NCBI GenBank assembly: GCA_035647855.1 | Contig: DASRMP010000055.1 | Span: forward strand, 1-64,000 | DNA: 64,000 nt | From: JAAZBW01 sp035647855 | GTDB taxonomy: Bacteria; Actinomycetota; Actinomycetes; Actinomycetales; Actinomycetaceae | Direction of reading: 5' to 3' | Shown: one piece after another, positions 25,796 through 33,960 of the stretch | Position numbering within the stretch: position 1 is the first letter of the stretch | Layout: each line of letters opens with the position of its first letter | Made by a program: the position numbers and the translations under genes | The notes under the pieces: model-generated | What the model saw: the letters and a program-made list of their open reading frames with translations, nothing else | What the model was told of the DNA's origin: nothing | Databases searched by the model: none

Positions 25796-28090
25796 TCACG
25801 CGTCGATGGCTTCCCGGTCAATCCGCGAGGCTCCCCCGACGATGAACTCCTTGCGTGGGGCGACATCGCTCCCCATGAGGAGGTCGAACACGCCCTCGAT
25901 GCGGCCCAAGTTCTCCTCGTCCGCCGCGTTTATGCGGCGCAGCGAGCGCTTCACCGGGTCCATTGTTGTCTCTGCGAGCTGGTCCGCATCCATCTCACCG
26001 AGTCCCTTGTAACGCTGGATGGGGCTCTTGTATGTGCGGCCCTGCTTCTGCAAACGGGTGAGAACTTGGTGCAGTTCCGCCTCCGAGTAGGTGTAGATCA
26101 TCTCCCCCGCCCGGCGCCCGTGGCCGGCCACCTCTATCCGGTGAAGCGGCGGCACCGCGGCATATACGCGGCCGTTCTCGACGAGAGGCCGCATGTACTT
26201 GAAGAAGAAGGTGAGGAGCAGGGTCCGGATGTGGGCGCCGTCCACGTCCGCATCCGTCATCAGGATGACTTTCCCGTAGCGCGCTTGGGATACGTCGAAG
26301 GTTCGGCCCGAACCCGCTCCCATGACCTGGATGATCGACGCGCACTCGGCGTTCCTCAGCATGTCTGCCGGCGAAGCCTTCTGCACGTTCAGGATCTTGC
26401 CCCGGATGGGCAGCAGCGCCTGGAATTCCGAGTTGCGTGCCTCCTTGGCGGTGCCGAGCGCCGACTGCCCCTCCACGATGAAAAGCTCCGAGGCACCCAC
26501 GTCCGTTGTGCGGCAGTCAGACAGTTTGGCAGGCAAAGCCGACGTCTCCAGCGCGTTCTTGCGCCGCGTGATCTCCTTGTGCATGCGGGCGGACACGCGA
26601 GAACGCATCTCCCCCACGATTTTCTCCAGGACGAGCGACGCCTCGTCCCTGGTCGCCTTCCTGTTGGAGCTGAAGATCTCCTCGAGTTCCGCCTCGATGA
26701 CTCTCGAGACGACGCCGCGCACCGGGCCAGTTCCAAGTACTTCCTTGGTCTGGCCCTCGAACTGTGGCTCCGGTACCGAAACGGCGACGACGGCTGTCAG
26801 CCCGGCCTGCGCATCCTCCTTCTCGATGCGCGTGTCCCGGGCATTGATTTTGAACCGCCGCGGGTTTGCCTCGATGTGGCGCCGGATCGACTTGAGCAGC
26901 GCCTGCTCGAAACCGGCGATGTGTGTGCCGCCCTTCGGCGTCGCGATGATGTTGACGAACGAACGGCACACGAATTCATAGCCGGCACCCCACCGCAGCG
27001 CCACGTCCACCTTGCAGGTTCGCTCGATCTCCTTGGGGCGCAAGTGGCCCTTCGAGTCGATCTGCTGCACCGTCTCGGTGTAGGTGCCGGTACCCGTGAG
27101 ATGCCATGTCTCGGTCACGGGATTGTCCGGCGCAAGGAAGTCGACGAAGTCCACCGTGCCACCGTCGTGACGGAACTCCTCCGTGCGGGGATCGATGTCC
27201 ACGGATGCCGAGGCAACAGCCTCCTCTTCCACGAACAACGCGTCAGGATCTCCGGACGGCACACCAGGCTCATCGGGCGAATCAGCGCCGGGGATCCCAG
27301 GAGGGACGGCCGTGGGCTCTGCACGCTCGGAGAACACCTGCTGTGGGACGAAATCGGACAGGTTGTTCGTGACCCGCACCGTGAGCCCGGGCACGAGGAA
27401 GGAGGTCTGGCGGGCGCGGTCAAGCAGTTCGCCGTATTGGAGGGTGGCGGTGGACGGGAAGATCTGCCGGTCCACCCAGTACCTGACGCGGGTCCCGGTC
27501 CTGGACTTCGGGACGGTGGCGATCTTCTCGAGTTCAGCCTTCTTGCCTGCCTGAACGAAGGGCGATGTGGGCGAGATGCCACTCGAGTCATCGAAGCGCC
27601 CGGGCAGTCCGCGATGGAACTGCATCCGCCACGTGGCGCCTCCGCGATCGACCTCCACATCGAGCCGCTCCGAGAGTGCGTTCACGACCGAGGCGCCGAC
27701 GCCGTGCAGGCCGCCGGACGACTGGTAGGAACCGCCGCCGAACTTTCCGCCTGCGTGAAGCTTCGTGTAGACCACCTCGACGCCGGATTGGCCGGTGCCC
27801 GCGACCGTGTCCACAGGAATGCCACGAGCCCGGTCCCGGACCTCGACCGAGCCGTCCTCATGCAGGATGATGTCGATCTCGTCTCCGTGGCCCTCGAGCG
27901 CCTCATCCACCGAGTTGTCGATGATTTCCCAGAGGCAGTGCATGAGACCCCGCGAGTCCGTGGTTCCGATGTACATGCCCGGACGTTTGCGGACTGCCTC
28001 GAGGCCTTCGAGCACGGAGAGGCTCCGGGCGGTGTAGTCACTCGTCCGGGCGCTGGCCTTGCCGGCGCTTACCTTGCTCTTGGGGGGCAC
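25796..28090 (-). CDS. parE: Type II topoisomerase subunit B, topoisomerase-IV-like (ParE/GyrB family)
   Basis: ATPase subunit of 764 residues. The GHKL domain has KRPGMYIG and EIIDNSVDEAL (Glu55, Asn59), and the Gly-rich lid GGLHGVGASVVNALS. The TOPRIM domain has LFIVEGQSALGTAKEARNSE and LMTDADVDGAHI. The usual EGDSAGG motif is changed: the position equal to E. coli GyrB Asp426 is Gln542, and the double Gly is Leu-Gly. The catalytic Glu540 and the DxD motif near residue 610 remain. A charged insert of about 50 residues lies near 270-320. The GTG at 28090 follows TAGGAT by six bases, so the transcript is probably leaderless. Confidence 0.93.
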   Translation of the reverse strand: MPPKSKVSAGKASARTSDYTARSLSVLEGLEAVRKRPGMYIGTTDSRGLMHCLWEIIDNSVDEALEGHGDEIDIILHEDGSVEVRDRARGIPVDTVAGTGQSGVEVVYTKLHAGGKFGGGSYQSSGGLHGVGASVVNALSERLDVEVDRGGATWRMQFHRGLPGRFDDSSGISPTSPFVQAGKKAELEKIATVPKSRTGTRVRYWVDRQIFPSTATLQYGELLDRARQTSFLVPGLTVRVTNNLSDFVPQQVFSERAEPTAVPPGIPGADSPDEPGVPSGDPDALFVEEEAVASASVDIDPRTEEFRHDGGTVDFVDFLAPDNPVTETWHLTGTGTYTETVQQIDSKGHLRPKEIERTCKVDVALRWGAGYEFVCRSFVNIIATPKGGTHIAGFEQALLKSIRRHIEANPRRFKINARDTRIEKEDAQAGLTAVVAVSVPEPQFEGQTKEVLGTGPVRGVVSRVIEAELEEIFSSNRKATRDEASLVLEKIVGEMRSRVSARMHKEITRRKNALETSALPAKLSDCRTTDVGASELFIVEGQSALGTAKEARNSEFQALLPIRGKILNVQKASPADMLRNAECASIIQVMGAGSGRTFDVSQARYGKVILMTDADVDGAHIRTLLLTFFFKYMRPLVENGRVYAAVPPLHRIEVAGHGRRAGEMIYTYSEAELHQVLTRLQKQGRTYKSPIQRYKGLGEMDADQLAETTMDPVKRSLRRINAADEENLGRIEGVFDLLMGSDVAPRKEFIVGGASRIDREAIDA

Positions 28091-28096
28091 GCCCCA

Positions 28097-28102
28097 ATCC
28101 TA
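28097..28102 (-). promoter_or_regulatory. -10 element (TAGGAT) of leaderless parE transcript
   Basis: TAGGAT on the minus strand ends six bases before the parE GTG at 28090. The same hexamer is used for the kinase and double-GNAT genes. Confidence 0.55.
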
Positions 28103-28233
28103 GGCGCCGGGGCTGACACGAACGCCCCGGCGTGGATGGCGAGCCGCTCACCTGCCGGCATCGGATTCGCCGCCAGCGAATTCGCTGTTGTCATCGGAAG
28201 TTCCGCCGCCCTTACGTGGTTGAGTTGATTGTG

Positions 28234-28434
28234 ATGATGACTGAAACCCCCGTGCTCACCGCGATGGACCGCTGCGATGCCTGCGGCGCGCAGGCATACG
28301 TCCGCGCTGAGCTTGCGTCCGGTCCCCTCTACTTCTGCGCCCACCATGCGCGGAAGCACGCCGATGCGCTCGCGGCCGCGGCCCTCTCTGTCCTCGATGA
28401 GAGTTCCCGGCTCCACGAGCCGGATCGGGACTGA
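28234..28434 (+). CDS. DUF7455 small zinc-finger-like protein
   Basis: Protein of 66 residues with RCDACGAQAYVRAELASG and FCAHHARKH, giving a C-x2-C ... C-x2-H-H pattern that looks like a zinc-binding knuckle. The family is conserved in actinobacteria next to the primary sigma factor and ParE genes, as here. Function unknown. ATG codons at 28234 and 28237 and a GTG at 28231 are adjacent; there is no good ribosome site. Divergent from parE and followed by a strong hairpin terminator. Confidence 0.85.
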   Translation: MMTETPVLTAMDRCDACGAQAYVRAELASGPLYFCAHHARKHADALAAAALSVLDESSRLHEPDRD

Positions 28435-28453
28435 CCACCATTCGTAGACACAA

Positions 28454-28485
28454 GAGGAGGGCCCCCGGAAACGGGGGCCCTCCTC
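28454..28485 (+). terminator. Strong hairpin terminator after DUF7455 gene
   Basis: A perfect 14-bp stem (28454-28467 with 28472-28485) closes a GAAA tetraloop. It starts 20 bp after the stop codon. No long T-run follows. Confidence 0.8.
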
Positions 28486-28517
28486 CATTTCGGAAACGCG
28501 GGCCCTCCTCCATTTCG
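28466..28517 (+). repeat. Tandem duplication of terminator right arm (25-bp period)
   Basis: The segment 28466-28492 (loop, right arm and following CCATTTCG) recurs at 28491-28517 with a single base difference (G to C in the arm). Only the first copy can pair with the left arm perfectly. Confidence 0.75.
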
Positions 28518-28740
28518 CTCCGGCGGTTCTGTGAGGCCGGTTCTCCCTGTTGGTTCGGCCAGGGCGGCCGGGGCCCAGTCTTTTTGCCGCACCATTTCGT
28601 GCCGGCAGCCTTGCGACAAGCTGAATATCGACGTGTTGGGACCTTGCGGGCGGCTCAGTCTGCCAGATTCCTGCTCGCGGCCTTACATTCGGCTCAAACT
28701 CTTACAGACCATGTCTTACCGTGTCTGACACGTAACTGAG

Positions 28741-28800
28741 TGTAAGGTTCCGAGCTGAAGGTTAGCGTTCAAACCCTATCCTTCAGCTCGCAGCCTTACA
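28741..28800. repeat. 60-bp imperfect palindrome
   Basis: Arms TGTAAGG plus CGAGCTGAAGG (28741-28747, 28751-28761) pair with CCTTCAGCTCG plus CCTTACA (28780-28790, 28794-28800), separated by a symmetric 3/3 internal loop, around an 18-base loop. Related CTTACA motifs recur just upstream at 28682 and 28701. It could terminate rpoD transcription on the minus strand, form a small RNA, or bind a protein; the sequence does not decide. Confidence 0.7.
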
Positions 28801-28954
28801 GGAGCGCGGCGCGCTTTCGCGGGAAGCCGTTTCCGTCGGTGTTTTGCTACTTCTGGCGGAGTTCCGGCAGCGAGTGCTGGTTTCGTGGGTTCCGGGGGTG
28901 GTCTTCGTCCCGTTCGACCGGCAGCGAAGCCTCTTGACCGGCAGCGGAGCGACG

Positions 28955-29030
28955 ACTGTAGGCGGTTGGTCTCTAGTGTAGGCGTTTGACACGTGAATAA
29001 CTCCTACAGAAGAAGCCAAGCGCCTACAGT
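28955..29030. repeat. Direct and inverted 15-bp repeats (ACTGTAGGCGGTTGG family)
   Basis: ACTGTAGGCGGTTGG at 28955-28969 is followed 20 bp later by AGTGTAGGCGTTTGA (28975-28989). CCAAGCGCCTACAGT at 29016-29030 is the inverted complement of the first copy with one mismatch. Confidence 0.65.
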
Positions 29031-29290
29031 AGACTAATTCGCCGGTCCGAAGAGGCCGCGAACAGGCCGAAAAAAGCCAAAATCCACTCCTCGACGGGGT
29101 GTGCTCCGGTCCACAGGGTCGGAACTCCTACCGTAGTGGTTGGGAGCCGCAGACGGAAGGCTCGCAGCCGCCGTCGAACCGCCCGCACCCGCGCAGCAGT
29201 GGCCAAGAACCGCACCAGAGAAACCCCGCGCGACGGGATGAACCGGTTCGCAGAGCACCACCGCTAACCCCTGTATTCGGCCGCGAGTCC

Positions 29291-30961
29291 TCAGTCGAGG
29301 TAGTCGCGCAGGACCTGCGACCGCGACGGGTGGCGCAGCTTCGACATCGTCTTGGACTCGATCTGGCGGATCCGCTCACGCGTCACGCCGTAGACCTTCC
29401 CAATCTCGTCGAGAGTCTTGGGCTGACCATCCGTGAGACCGAACCGCATCGAGACCACACCGGCCTCGCGCTCCGAGAGCGTATCGAGCACTTGGTGGAG
29501 CTGCTCCTGGAGCAGCGTGAAGCTCACCGCGTCCGCCGGAACGATCGCCTCAGAGTCCTCAATCAGGTCACCGAACTCGGAGTCACCATCCTCACCGAGC
29601 GGGGTGTGCAGCGAGATCGGCTCCCTGCCGTACTTCTGGACCTCGACCACCTTCTCGGGTGTCATGTCCAGTTCCTTCGCCAGTTCGTCAGGCGTCGGCT
29701 CGCGGCCCAGGTCCTGCAGCATCTGGCGCTGCACACGCGCGAGCTTGTTGATGACCTCCACCATGTGCACGGGGATGCGGATGGTGCGGGCCTGGTCGGC
29801 CATCGCGCGGGTGATCGCCTGCCGGATCCACCAGGTGGCGTAGGTCGAGAACTTGTAACCCTTCGTGTAGTCGAACTTCTCGACCGCGCGAATCAGGCCC
29901 AGGTTCCCTTCCTGGATCAGATCGAGGAACAGCATGCCGCGTCCCGTGTACCGCTTCGCGAGCGAGACCACGAGCCGCAGGTTCGCCTCCAGCAGGTGGT
30001 CCTTCGCATTCTGCCCGTCTGCCGCGATCCACATCAGCTCACGCTTGAGCTGACGGTTCATCCCCTCGGACTCCTTGGCGAGCTTCTCCTCCGCGAACAG
30101 GCCGGCCTCGATCCGTTTCGCGAGTTCGACCTCCTGCTCCGCGTTGAGCAGCGCGACCTTGCCGATCTGCTTCAGGTAGTCCTTCACCGGGTCCGCGGTC
30201 GCGCCCGCCTGGGTGACCTGCTGGACCGGCTCGTCCGCGTCGTCGGAGTCGGACACGACAAAGCCAGTGTCCGTCGAGGATGAAGCCGCCTTCGCGGTGG
30301 TGGCGCTGCCCTTGGCCCTCGCCGTTGTCGCACGGGCCCGCTTCGTCTTTCGCGCGGACGCCGGCGCGGGCTTTTTCGCGGGTTCCTTCGCTTCTGCTAC
30401 TTCGGCATTGCCTTCTTCGTCTTCGTCCGAATTGTCATCGTCGTCCTCGGACTCGTCCCCGTCATCCTCGTCATCATCGGACTCGTCCCCGTCGTCCAAG
30501 TCGTCGGACTCGTCCCCGTCATCCTCGTCATCGTCCGACTCGTCCTCATCGTCCAAGTCGTCAGGCTCGTCCTCATCGTCCAAGTCGTCGGACTCGTCCT
30601 CGCCCTCGACGAGTTCCTCTTCGTCGTCGAGAACGTCCTCGTCCGGGAGGACCTCGGGCGCGTCCTCGGGCTCCTCGACGGACTCGAGCTCATCGTCATC
30701 GACGACGACGGCAGGCTTCCCGTCCGCCACGTCCTTCGGCGCCTGAGGCTTCTTGGCAGCGGTCTTCGATGCGGCGGGCTTGCGAGTAGTGCGGGACTTC
30801 GTCGCGGGCTTCTCGACCTTGACGCCCTCAGAGTCTTGCCCGGAGGCGAGAGTCTCTGCGGACTCCGCCTCGGGTACTGGGACCGTCGCCTTCGATGAAG
30901 CCTTCGACGCCGTCCCCTTGTTGCTGGTGGGAGCAGAGGACTGCGTGGAAGCTGTGGACAC
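29291..30961 (-). CDS. rpoD: RNA polymerase primary sigma factor
   Basis: Group 1 sigma factor of 556 residues (SigA/HrdB type). The C-terminal 310 residues hold regions 1.2 to 4: YLKQIGKVALL, the core-binding and -10 recognition block with LLFLDLIQEGNLGLIRAVEKFDY and TYATWWIRQAITRAM (written here without gaps in the protein as FSTYATWWIRQAI), and region 4.2 with GVTRERIRQIESKTMSKLRH. The N-terminal 245 residues are a Lys/Ala-rich stretch, then an extremely acidic repeat region (residues about 88-185), then a second basic stretch. The GTG at 30961 follows GAAGGGTG. A TATAAT box at 31020-31025 is the probable promoter. Confidence 0.95.
   Translation of the reverse strand: MSTASTQSSAPTSNKGTASKASSKATVPVPEAESAETLASGQDSEGVKVEKPATKSRTTRKPAASKTAAKKPQAPKDVADGKPAVVVDDDELESVEEPEDAPEVLPDEDVLDDEEELVEGEDESDDLDDEDEPDDLDDEDESDDDEDDGDESDDLDDGDESDDDEDDGDESEDDDDNSDEDEEGNAEVAEAKEPAKKPAPASARKTKRARATTARAKGSATTAKAASSSTDTGFVVSDSDDADEPVQQVTQAGATADPVKDYLKQIGKVALLNAEQEVELAKRIEAGLFAEEKLAKESEGMNRQLKRELMWIAADGQNAKDHLLEANLRLVVSLAKRYTGRGMLFLDLIQEGNLGLIRAVEKFDYTKGYKFSTYATWWIRQAITRAMADQARTIRIPVHMVEVINKLARVQRQMLQDLGREPTPDELAKELDMTPEKVVEVQKYGREPISLHTPLGEDGDSEFGDLIEDSEAIVPADAVSFTLLQEQLHQVLDTLSEREAGVVSMRFGLTDGQPKTLDEIGKVYGVTRERIRQIESKTMSKLRHPSRSQVLRDYLD
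30450..30590 (-). repeat. 27/30-bp in-frame tandem repeats encoding the acidic region of the sigma factor
   Basis: Five consecutive units begin at 30450, 30480, 30507, 30537 and 30564 (30, 27, 30, 27, 27 bp), each starting GACTCGTCC or a near match on the plus strand. They encode runs such as DESDDLDDEDE. All lengths are multiples of three, so copy-number change would keep the frame. Confidence 0.8.
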
Positions 30962-31004
30962 GGATCACCCTTCGTCAGTGGCTTTGGGGCAGGCTCACGG
31001 CGGT

Positions 31005-31036
31005 GGCCGGTGCCTAACAATTATAAGGCACCGGCC
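31005..31036 (-). terminator. Hairpin whose loop carries the rpoD -10 box
   Basis: Perfect 11-bp stem GGCCGGTGCCT (31005-31015) with AGGCACCGGCC (31026-31036) around a 10-base AT-rich loop. On the minus strand the loop contains TATAAT. Downstream of gcvP it could act as a second terminator. Confidence 0.6.
31020..31025 (-). promoter_or_regulatory. Candidate -10 box (TATAAT) of rpoD
   Basis: A perfect TATAAT on the minus strand, 58 bp upstream of the rpoD GTG. The -35 region (about 31043-31048) does not match TTGACA well. The box is inside the loop of the hairpin at 31005-31036. Confidence 0.55.
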
Positions 31037-31048
31037 CTCACCGGTATT

Positions 31049-31068
31049 CCCGCGAGCTCTCTCGCGGG
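31049..31068 (-). terminator. gcvP terminator hairpin
   Basis: Perfect 8-bp stem CCCGCGAG / CTCGCGGG with a 4-base loop, starting 15 bp after the gcvP stop codon on the minus strand. Confidence 0.6.
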
Positions 31069-31083
31069 GTGCGCGCCGGTGAC

Positions 31084-33960
31084 TCAGTCGCCGAATGTGC
31101 CCGGATCCGGGCATGTGCAAATGAGGTTTCGGTCACCCCACGCGCTGTCAATCCGGCGAACCGGCGGCCAGTACTTGTCCGCCACCAACTCGTCGGTCTG
31201 CTCGGATACATCGGCTGCTTCTGCGGCAAAGACACGCGGGTAGGCGGCAACGGAACGTTCGTACGGGTGATTCCAGGAGTCGGCAGCGACGTGACGCGCA
31301 GTGTGCGGCGCGTTGACCAGCGGATTGTCGTCCGAAGGCCAGGTTCCGTCCGCCACGCTCTGGGCCTCCGCGCGGATCGCGAGCATCGCCCCGGCGAAAC
31401 GATCGAGTTCCTCCAGGTTCTCCGACTCGGTGGGCTCCACCATCAACGTTCCCGCGACCGGGAACGACATCGTCGGCGCATGGAAGCCGTAGTCGATGAG
31501 GCGCTTGGCCACGTCGTCGACGGTGATGCCGGTCGTGGCGCGCAGGTCCCGCAGATCGACTATGCACTCGTGCGCCACCCAGCCGCCCTCACCGCGGTAG
31601 AGGATCGGAAGCTCCTCACCGATCTTCTTGGCGACATAGTTGGCCGCGAGAACCGCGCCCGCCGTCGCCTTGCGGAGCCCATCCGCCCCGAGGAGGCGGA
31701 TGTACGCCCAGGAGATCGGCAGGATCGACGCCGAGCCGTGCGCTGCCGAAGCGATCGCGCCGTCCGTCCGTCCCCCGAACGGGTCGTGAGGGTGCCCGGG
31801 CAGGAACGGCGCCAGGTGCTCACGTGCCACCACCGGCCCCACACCCGGTCCGCCGCCACCGTGCGGGATCGCGAACGTCTTGTGGAGGTTGAGGTGCGAA
31901 ACGTCGCCCCCGAAGGCCCCGGGCCTCGCGACTCCGACCAAAGCGTTCAGGTTCGCGCCGTCGATGTAGACCTGCCCGCCGGCGTCGTGCACGATCTCGC
32001 ACACCACGCGCACAGCGGACTCGTACACGCCGTGGGTCGACGGGTATGTGATCATGATCGCCGCGATCGCGCCCTCGTGTGCCGCGACTTTCTCACGGAG
32101 GTCGGCCACGTCCACGTTGCCTGCGGCGTCCGTCCCGACGACGACGACCCGCAACCCGGCCAGAACCGCCGAGGCCGCGTTGGTGCCGTGCGCCGACGAC
32201 GGGATCAGGCAGATGTTCCGCCCGTCCTCGCCGCGGGAACGGTGGTAGCCCCGGATCGCGAGCAGACCCGCCAACTCGCCCTGCGAGCCGGCGTTCGGCT
32301 GGAGGCTTGCCTCCTGATAGCCGGTGATCGCCGCGAGCCAGTAGCTCAGGGTGTCGATGAGTTCGCGGTAGCCCGCGACATCCCCCACCGGAGCGTACGG
32401 ATGGATCCGGGCGAACCCCGGCCACGTGATCGCCGACATCTCGATCGCCGAGGTGAGCTTCATCGTGCATGAGCCCAGCGGGATCATCCCGCGGTCCAGC
32501 GCATAGTCCAGCGAGGCGAGCCGGCGCAGGTAGCGCATCATCGCCGTCTCGGAGCGGTAGCGGTGGAACGTCGGGTGTGTGAGGACCTCGGAGGTCCGCC
32601 TCGCACTGGGCGGGAGCCCGACGTAACCCGTTCCGGCCCCTCCGGTGCCGTGCCCCGCGAGGGCGGCGACGACGTCGTCGAGAACCTGCGGCGTAGTCGT
32701 CTCGTCGAGGGAGAGCGACAGCGAGGTGTCCGAGGCGCGCCAAGCGGTGATGTTGCGTTCCAGCAGGGAGGCGAGAGCGGCGTCCGCGTCCTTGACGGAG
32801 ATGGTCAGCGTGTCGAAGAAGGTGGAGTTCTCCACAGTCACGTCACTGTCGGTGAGACGCGTGGCGAGTTCGAACGTCTGACCGTGCACACGTCGTGCGA
32901 TCGCCCGAAGGCCCTCGCCGCCGTGCCATACGCCGTACATCGAGGCCATCACGGCAAGGAGAACCTGCGCCGTGCAGATATTGCTCGTCGCCTTCTCCCG
33001 CCGGATGTGCTGCTCACGCGTCTGGAGAGCAAGGCGGTAGGCCATACGCCCCTCGGCATCGCGCGAGACACCCACGAGCCGGCCAGGCAGCTGCCGCGCA
33101 TACGCGTTCGCCACCGACATGTAGCCCGCGTGCGGCCCACCGAAGCCCATCGGCACACCGAAACGCTGTGTGGTGCCGCAGACGACGTCCGCTCCCAGTT
33201 CCCCGGGCGGGACGACGATCGTGGCGGCGAGCAGATCCGCCACCACTCCGAGCAGCGCACCGGCTTCGTGGGCTGCGGCGGCGAGTCGGGAGATCGTGGC
33301 GGGCGTGAGGAGCCGCCCGCTCGTCCCGAACTGCTGGGCGAGCACGCCGAAAGCACCTTCCAGATCGGGGGAGTCGCCGTCCGCGAGGTCCGCGACAACG
33401 AGCTCGATACCCAGCGCTTCGGCGCGGGTTCTAAGCACCGCGGCGGTCGCGGAGAACAGTTCGGAGTCGATCACGAACCTTGAGCCACGCACCTTGGAGA
33501 CGCGACGCATCAGGAGCATCGCCTCGGCGGCGGCGGTGGCCTCGTCAAGCAGCGAGGCGCCGGCCACCGGAAGACCCGTGAGCTCCGCGACCATGGTCTG
33601 GAAGTTGAGCAGTGCCTCGAGCCTGCCCTGTGAGATCTCGGGCTGGTAGGGCGTGTACGCCGTATACCACGAGGGGTTCTCGAGCACGTTGCGGCGGATA
33701 ACCGAGGGCGTGACCGTATCGTAGAAGCCCTGTCCGATGAGCGAGGTGCGAACGGTGTTGCGGGCAGCCATCGCGCGCAACTCGGCGAGCACGGTGGGCT
33801 CGTCGGCGCTTTCGGGAAGCCCTGCCGGCGGCTCGGCCTCCCAGATGGAGTCAGGAACCGCGGCGCGCAGCAACGCTTCCGGGCCCCCGACGCCGAGGTA
33901 CCTGCTCATGACCGCGGCGCCCGATCCGTGCGTCGCGATGTGGCGTTCGGCGAAGGTCAC
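31084..33960 (-). CDS. gcvP: Glycine dehydrogenase (decarboxylating), P-protein
   Basis: Pyridoxal-phosphate enzyme of the glycine cleavage system, 958 residues, the full-length single-chain form. It decarboxylates glycine and passes the aminomethyl group to the lipoyl arm of GcvH. The PLP lysine lies in HLNLHKTFAIPHGGGGPGVGP (about residue 690). The N-terminal half has the homologous but inactive aminotransferase fold. The GTG at 33960 overlaps the gcvH stop by four bases (GTGA). Last gene of the gcvT-gcvH-gcvP operon. Confidence 0.97.
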   Translation of the reverse strand: MTFAERHIATHGSGAAVMSRYLGVGGPEALLRAAVPDSIWEAEPPAGLPESADEPTVLAELRAMAARNTVRTSLIGQGFYDTVTPSVIRRNVLENPSWYTAYTPYQPEISQGRLEALLNFQTMVAELTGLPVAGASLLDEATAAAEAMLLMRRVSKVRGSRFVIDSELFSATAAVLRTRAEALGIELVVADLADGDSPDLEGAFGVLAQQFGTSGRLLTPATISRLAAAAHEAGALLGVVADLLAATIVVPPGELGADVVCGTTQRFGVPMGFGGPHAGYMSVANAYARQLPGRLVGVSRDAEGRMAYRLALQTREQHIRREKATSNICTAQVLLAVMASMYGVWHGGEGLRAIARRVHGQTFELATRLTDSDVTVENSTFFDTLTISVKDADAALASLLERNITAWRASDTSLSLSLDETTTPQVLDDVVAALAGHGTGGAGTGYVGLPPSARRTSEVLTHPTFHRYRSETAMMRYLRRLASLDYALDRGMIPLGSCTMKLTSAIEMSAITWPGFARIHPYAPVGDVAGYRELIDTLSYWLAAITGYQEASLQPNAGSQGELAGLLAIRGYHRSRGEDGRNICLIPSSAHGTNAASAVLAGLRVVVVGTDAAGNVDVADLREKVAAHEGAIAAIMITYPSTHGVYESAVRVVCEIVHDAGGQVYIDGANLNALVGVARPGAFGGDVSHLNLHKTFAIPHGGGGPGVGPVVAREHLAPFLPGHPHDPFGGRTDGAIASAAHGSASILPISWAYIRLLGADGLRKATAGAVLAANYVAKKIGEELPILYRGEGGWVAHECIVDLRDLRATTGITVDDVAKRLIDYGFHAPTMSFPVAGTLMVEPTESENLEELDRFAGAMLAIRAEAQSVADGTWPSDDNPLVNAPHTARHVAADSWNHPYERSVAAYPRVFAAEAADVSEQTDELVADKYWPPVRRIDSAWGDRNLICTCPDPGTFGD

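Larger units (their letters stand above)
28435..29290 (+). other. 856-bp non-coding interval between convergent DUF7455 and rpoD genes
   Basis: No open frame here has family features or the third-position GC bias of the neighbouring genes. The interval holds a terminator (28454-28485), a 25-bp-period duplication of its right arm, an imperfect 60-bp palindrome (28741-28800) and a cluster of TGTAGGCG-type direct and inverted repeats (28955-29030). It is visibly less GC-rich than its surroundings. Nothing further is recognised in 28520-28670 or 29040-29290. Confidence 0.7.

Noticed and set aside
28762..28800. tRNA-like T-arm (GTTCAAACC)
   Set aside because: No acceptor, D or anticodon arm can be formed around it; it lies in the loop of the 60-bp palindrome.
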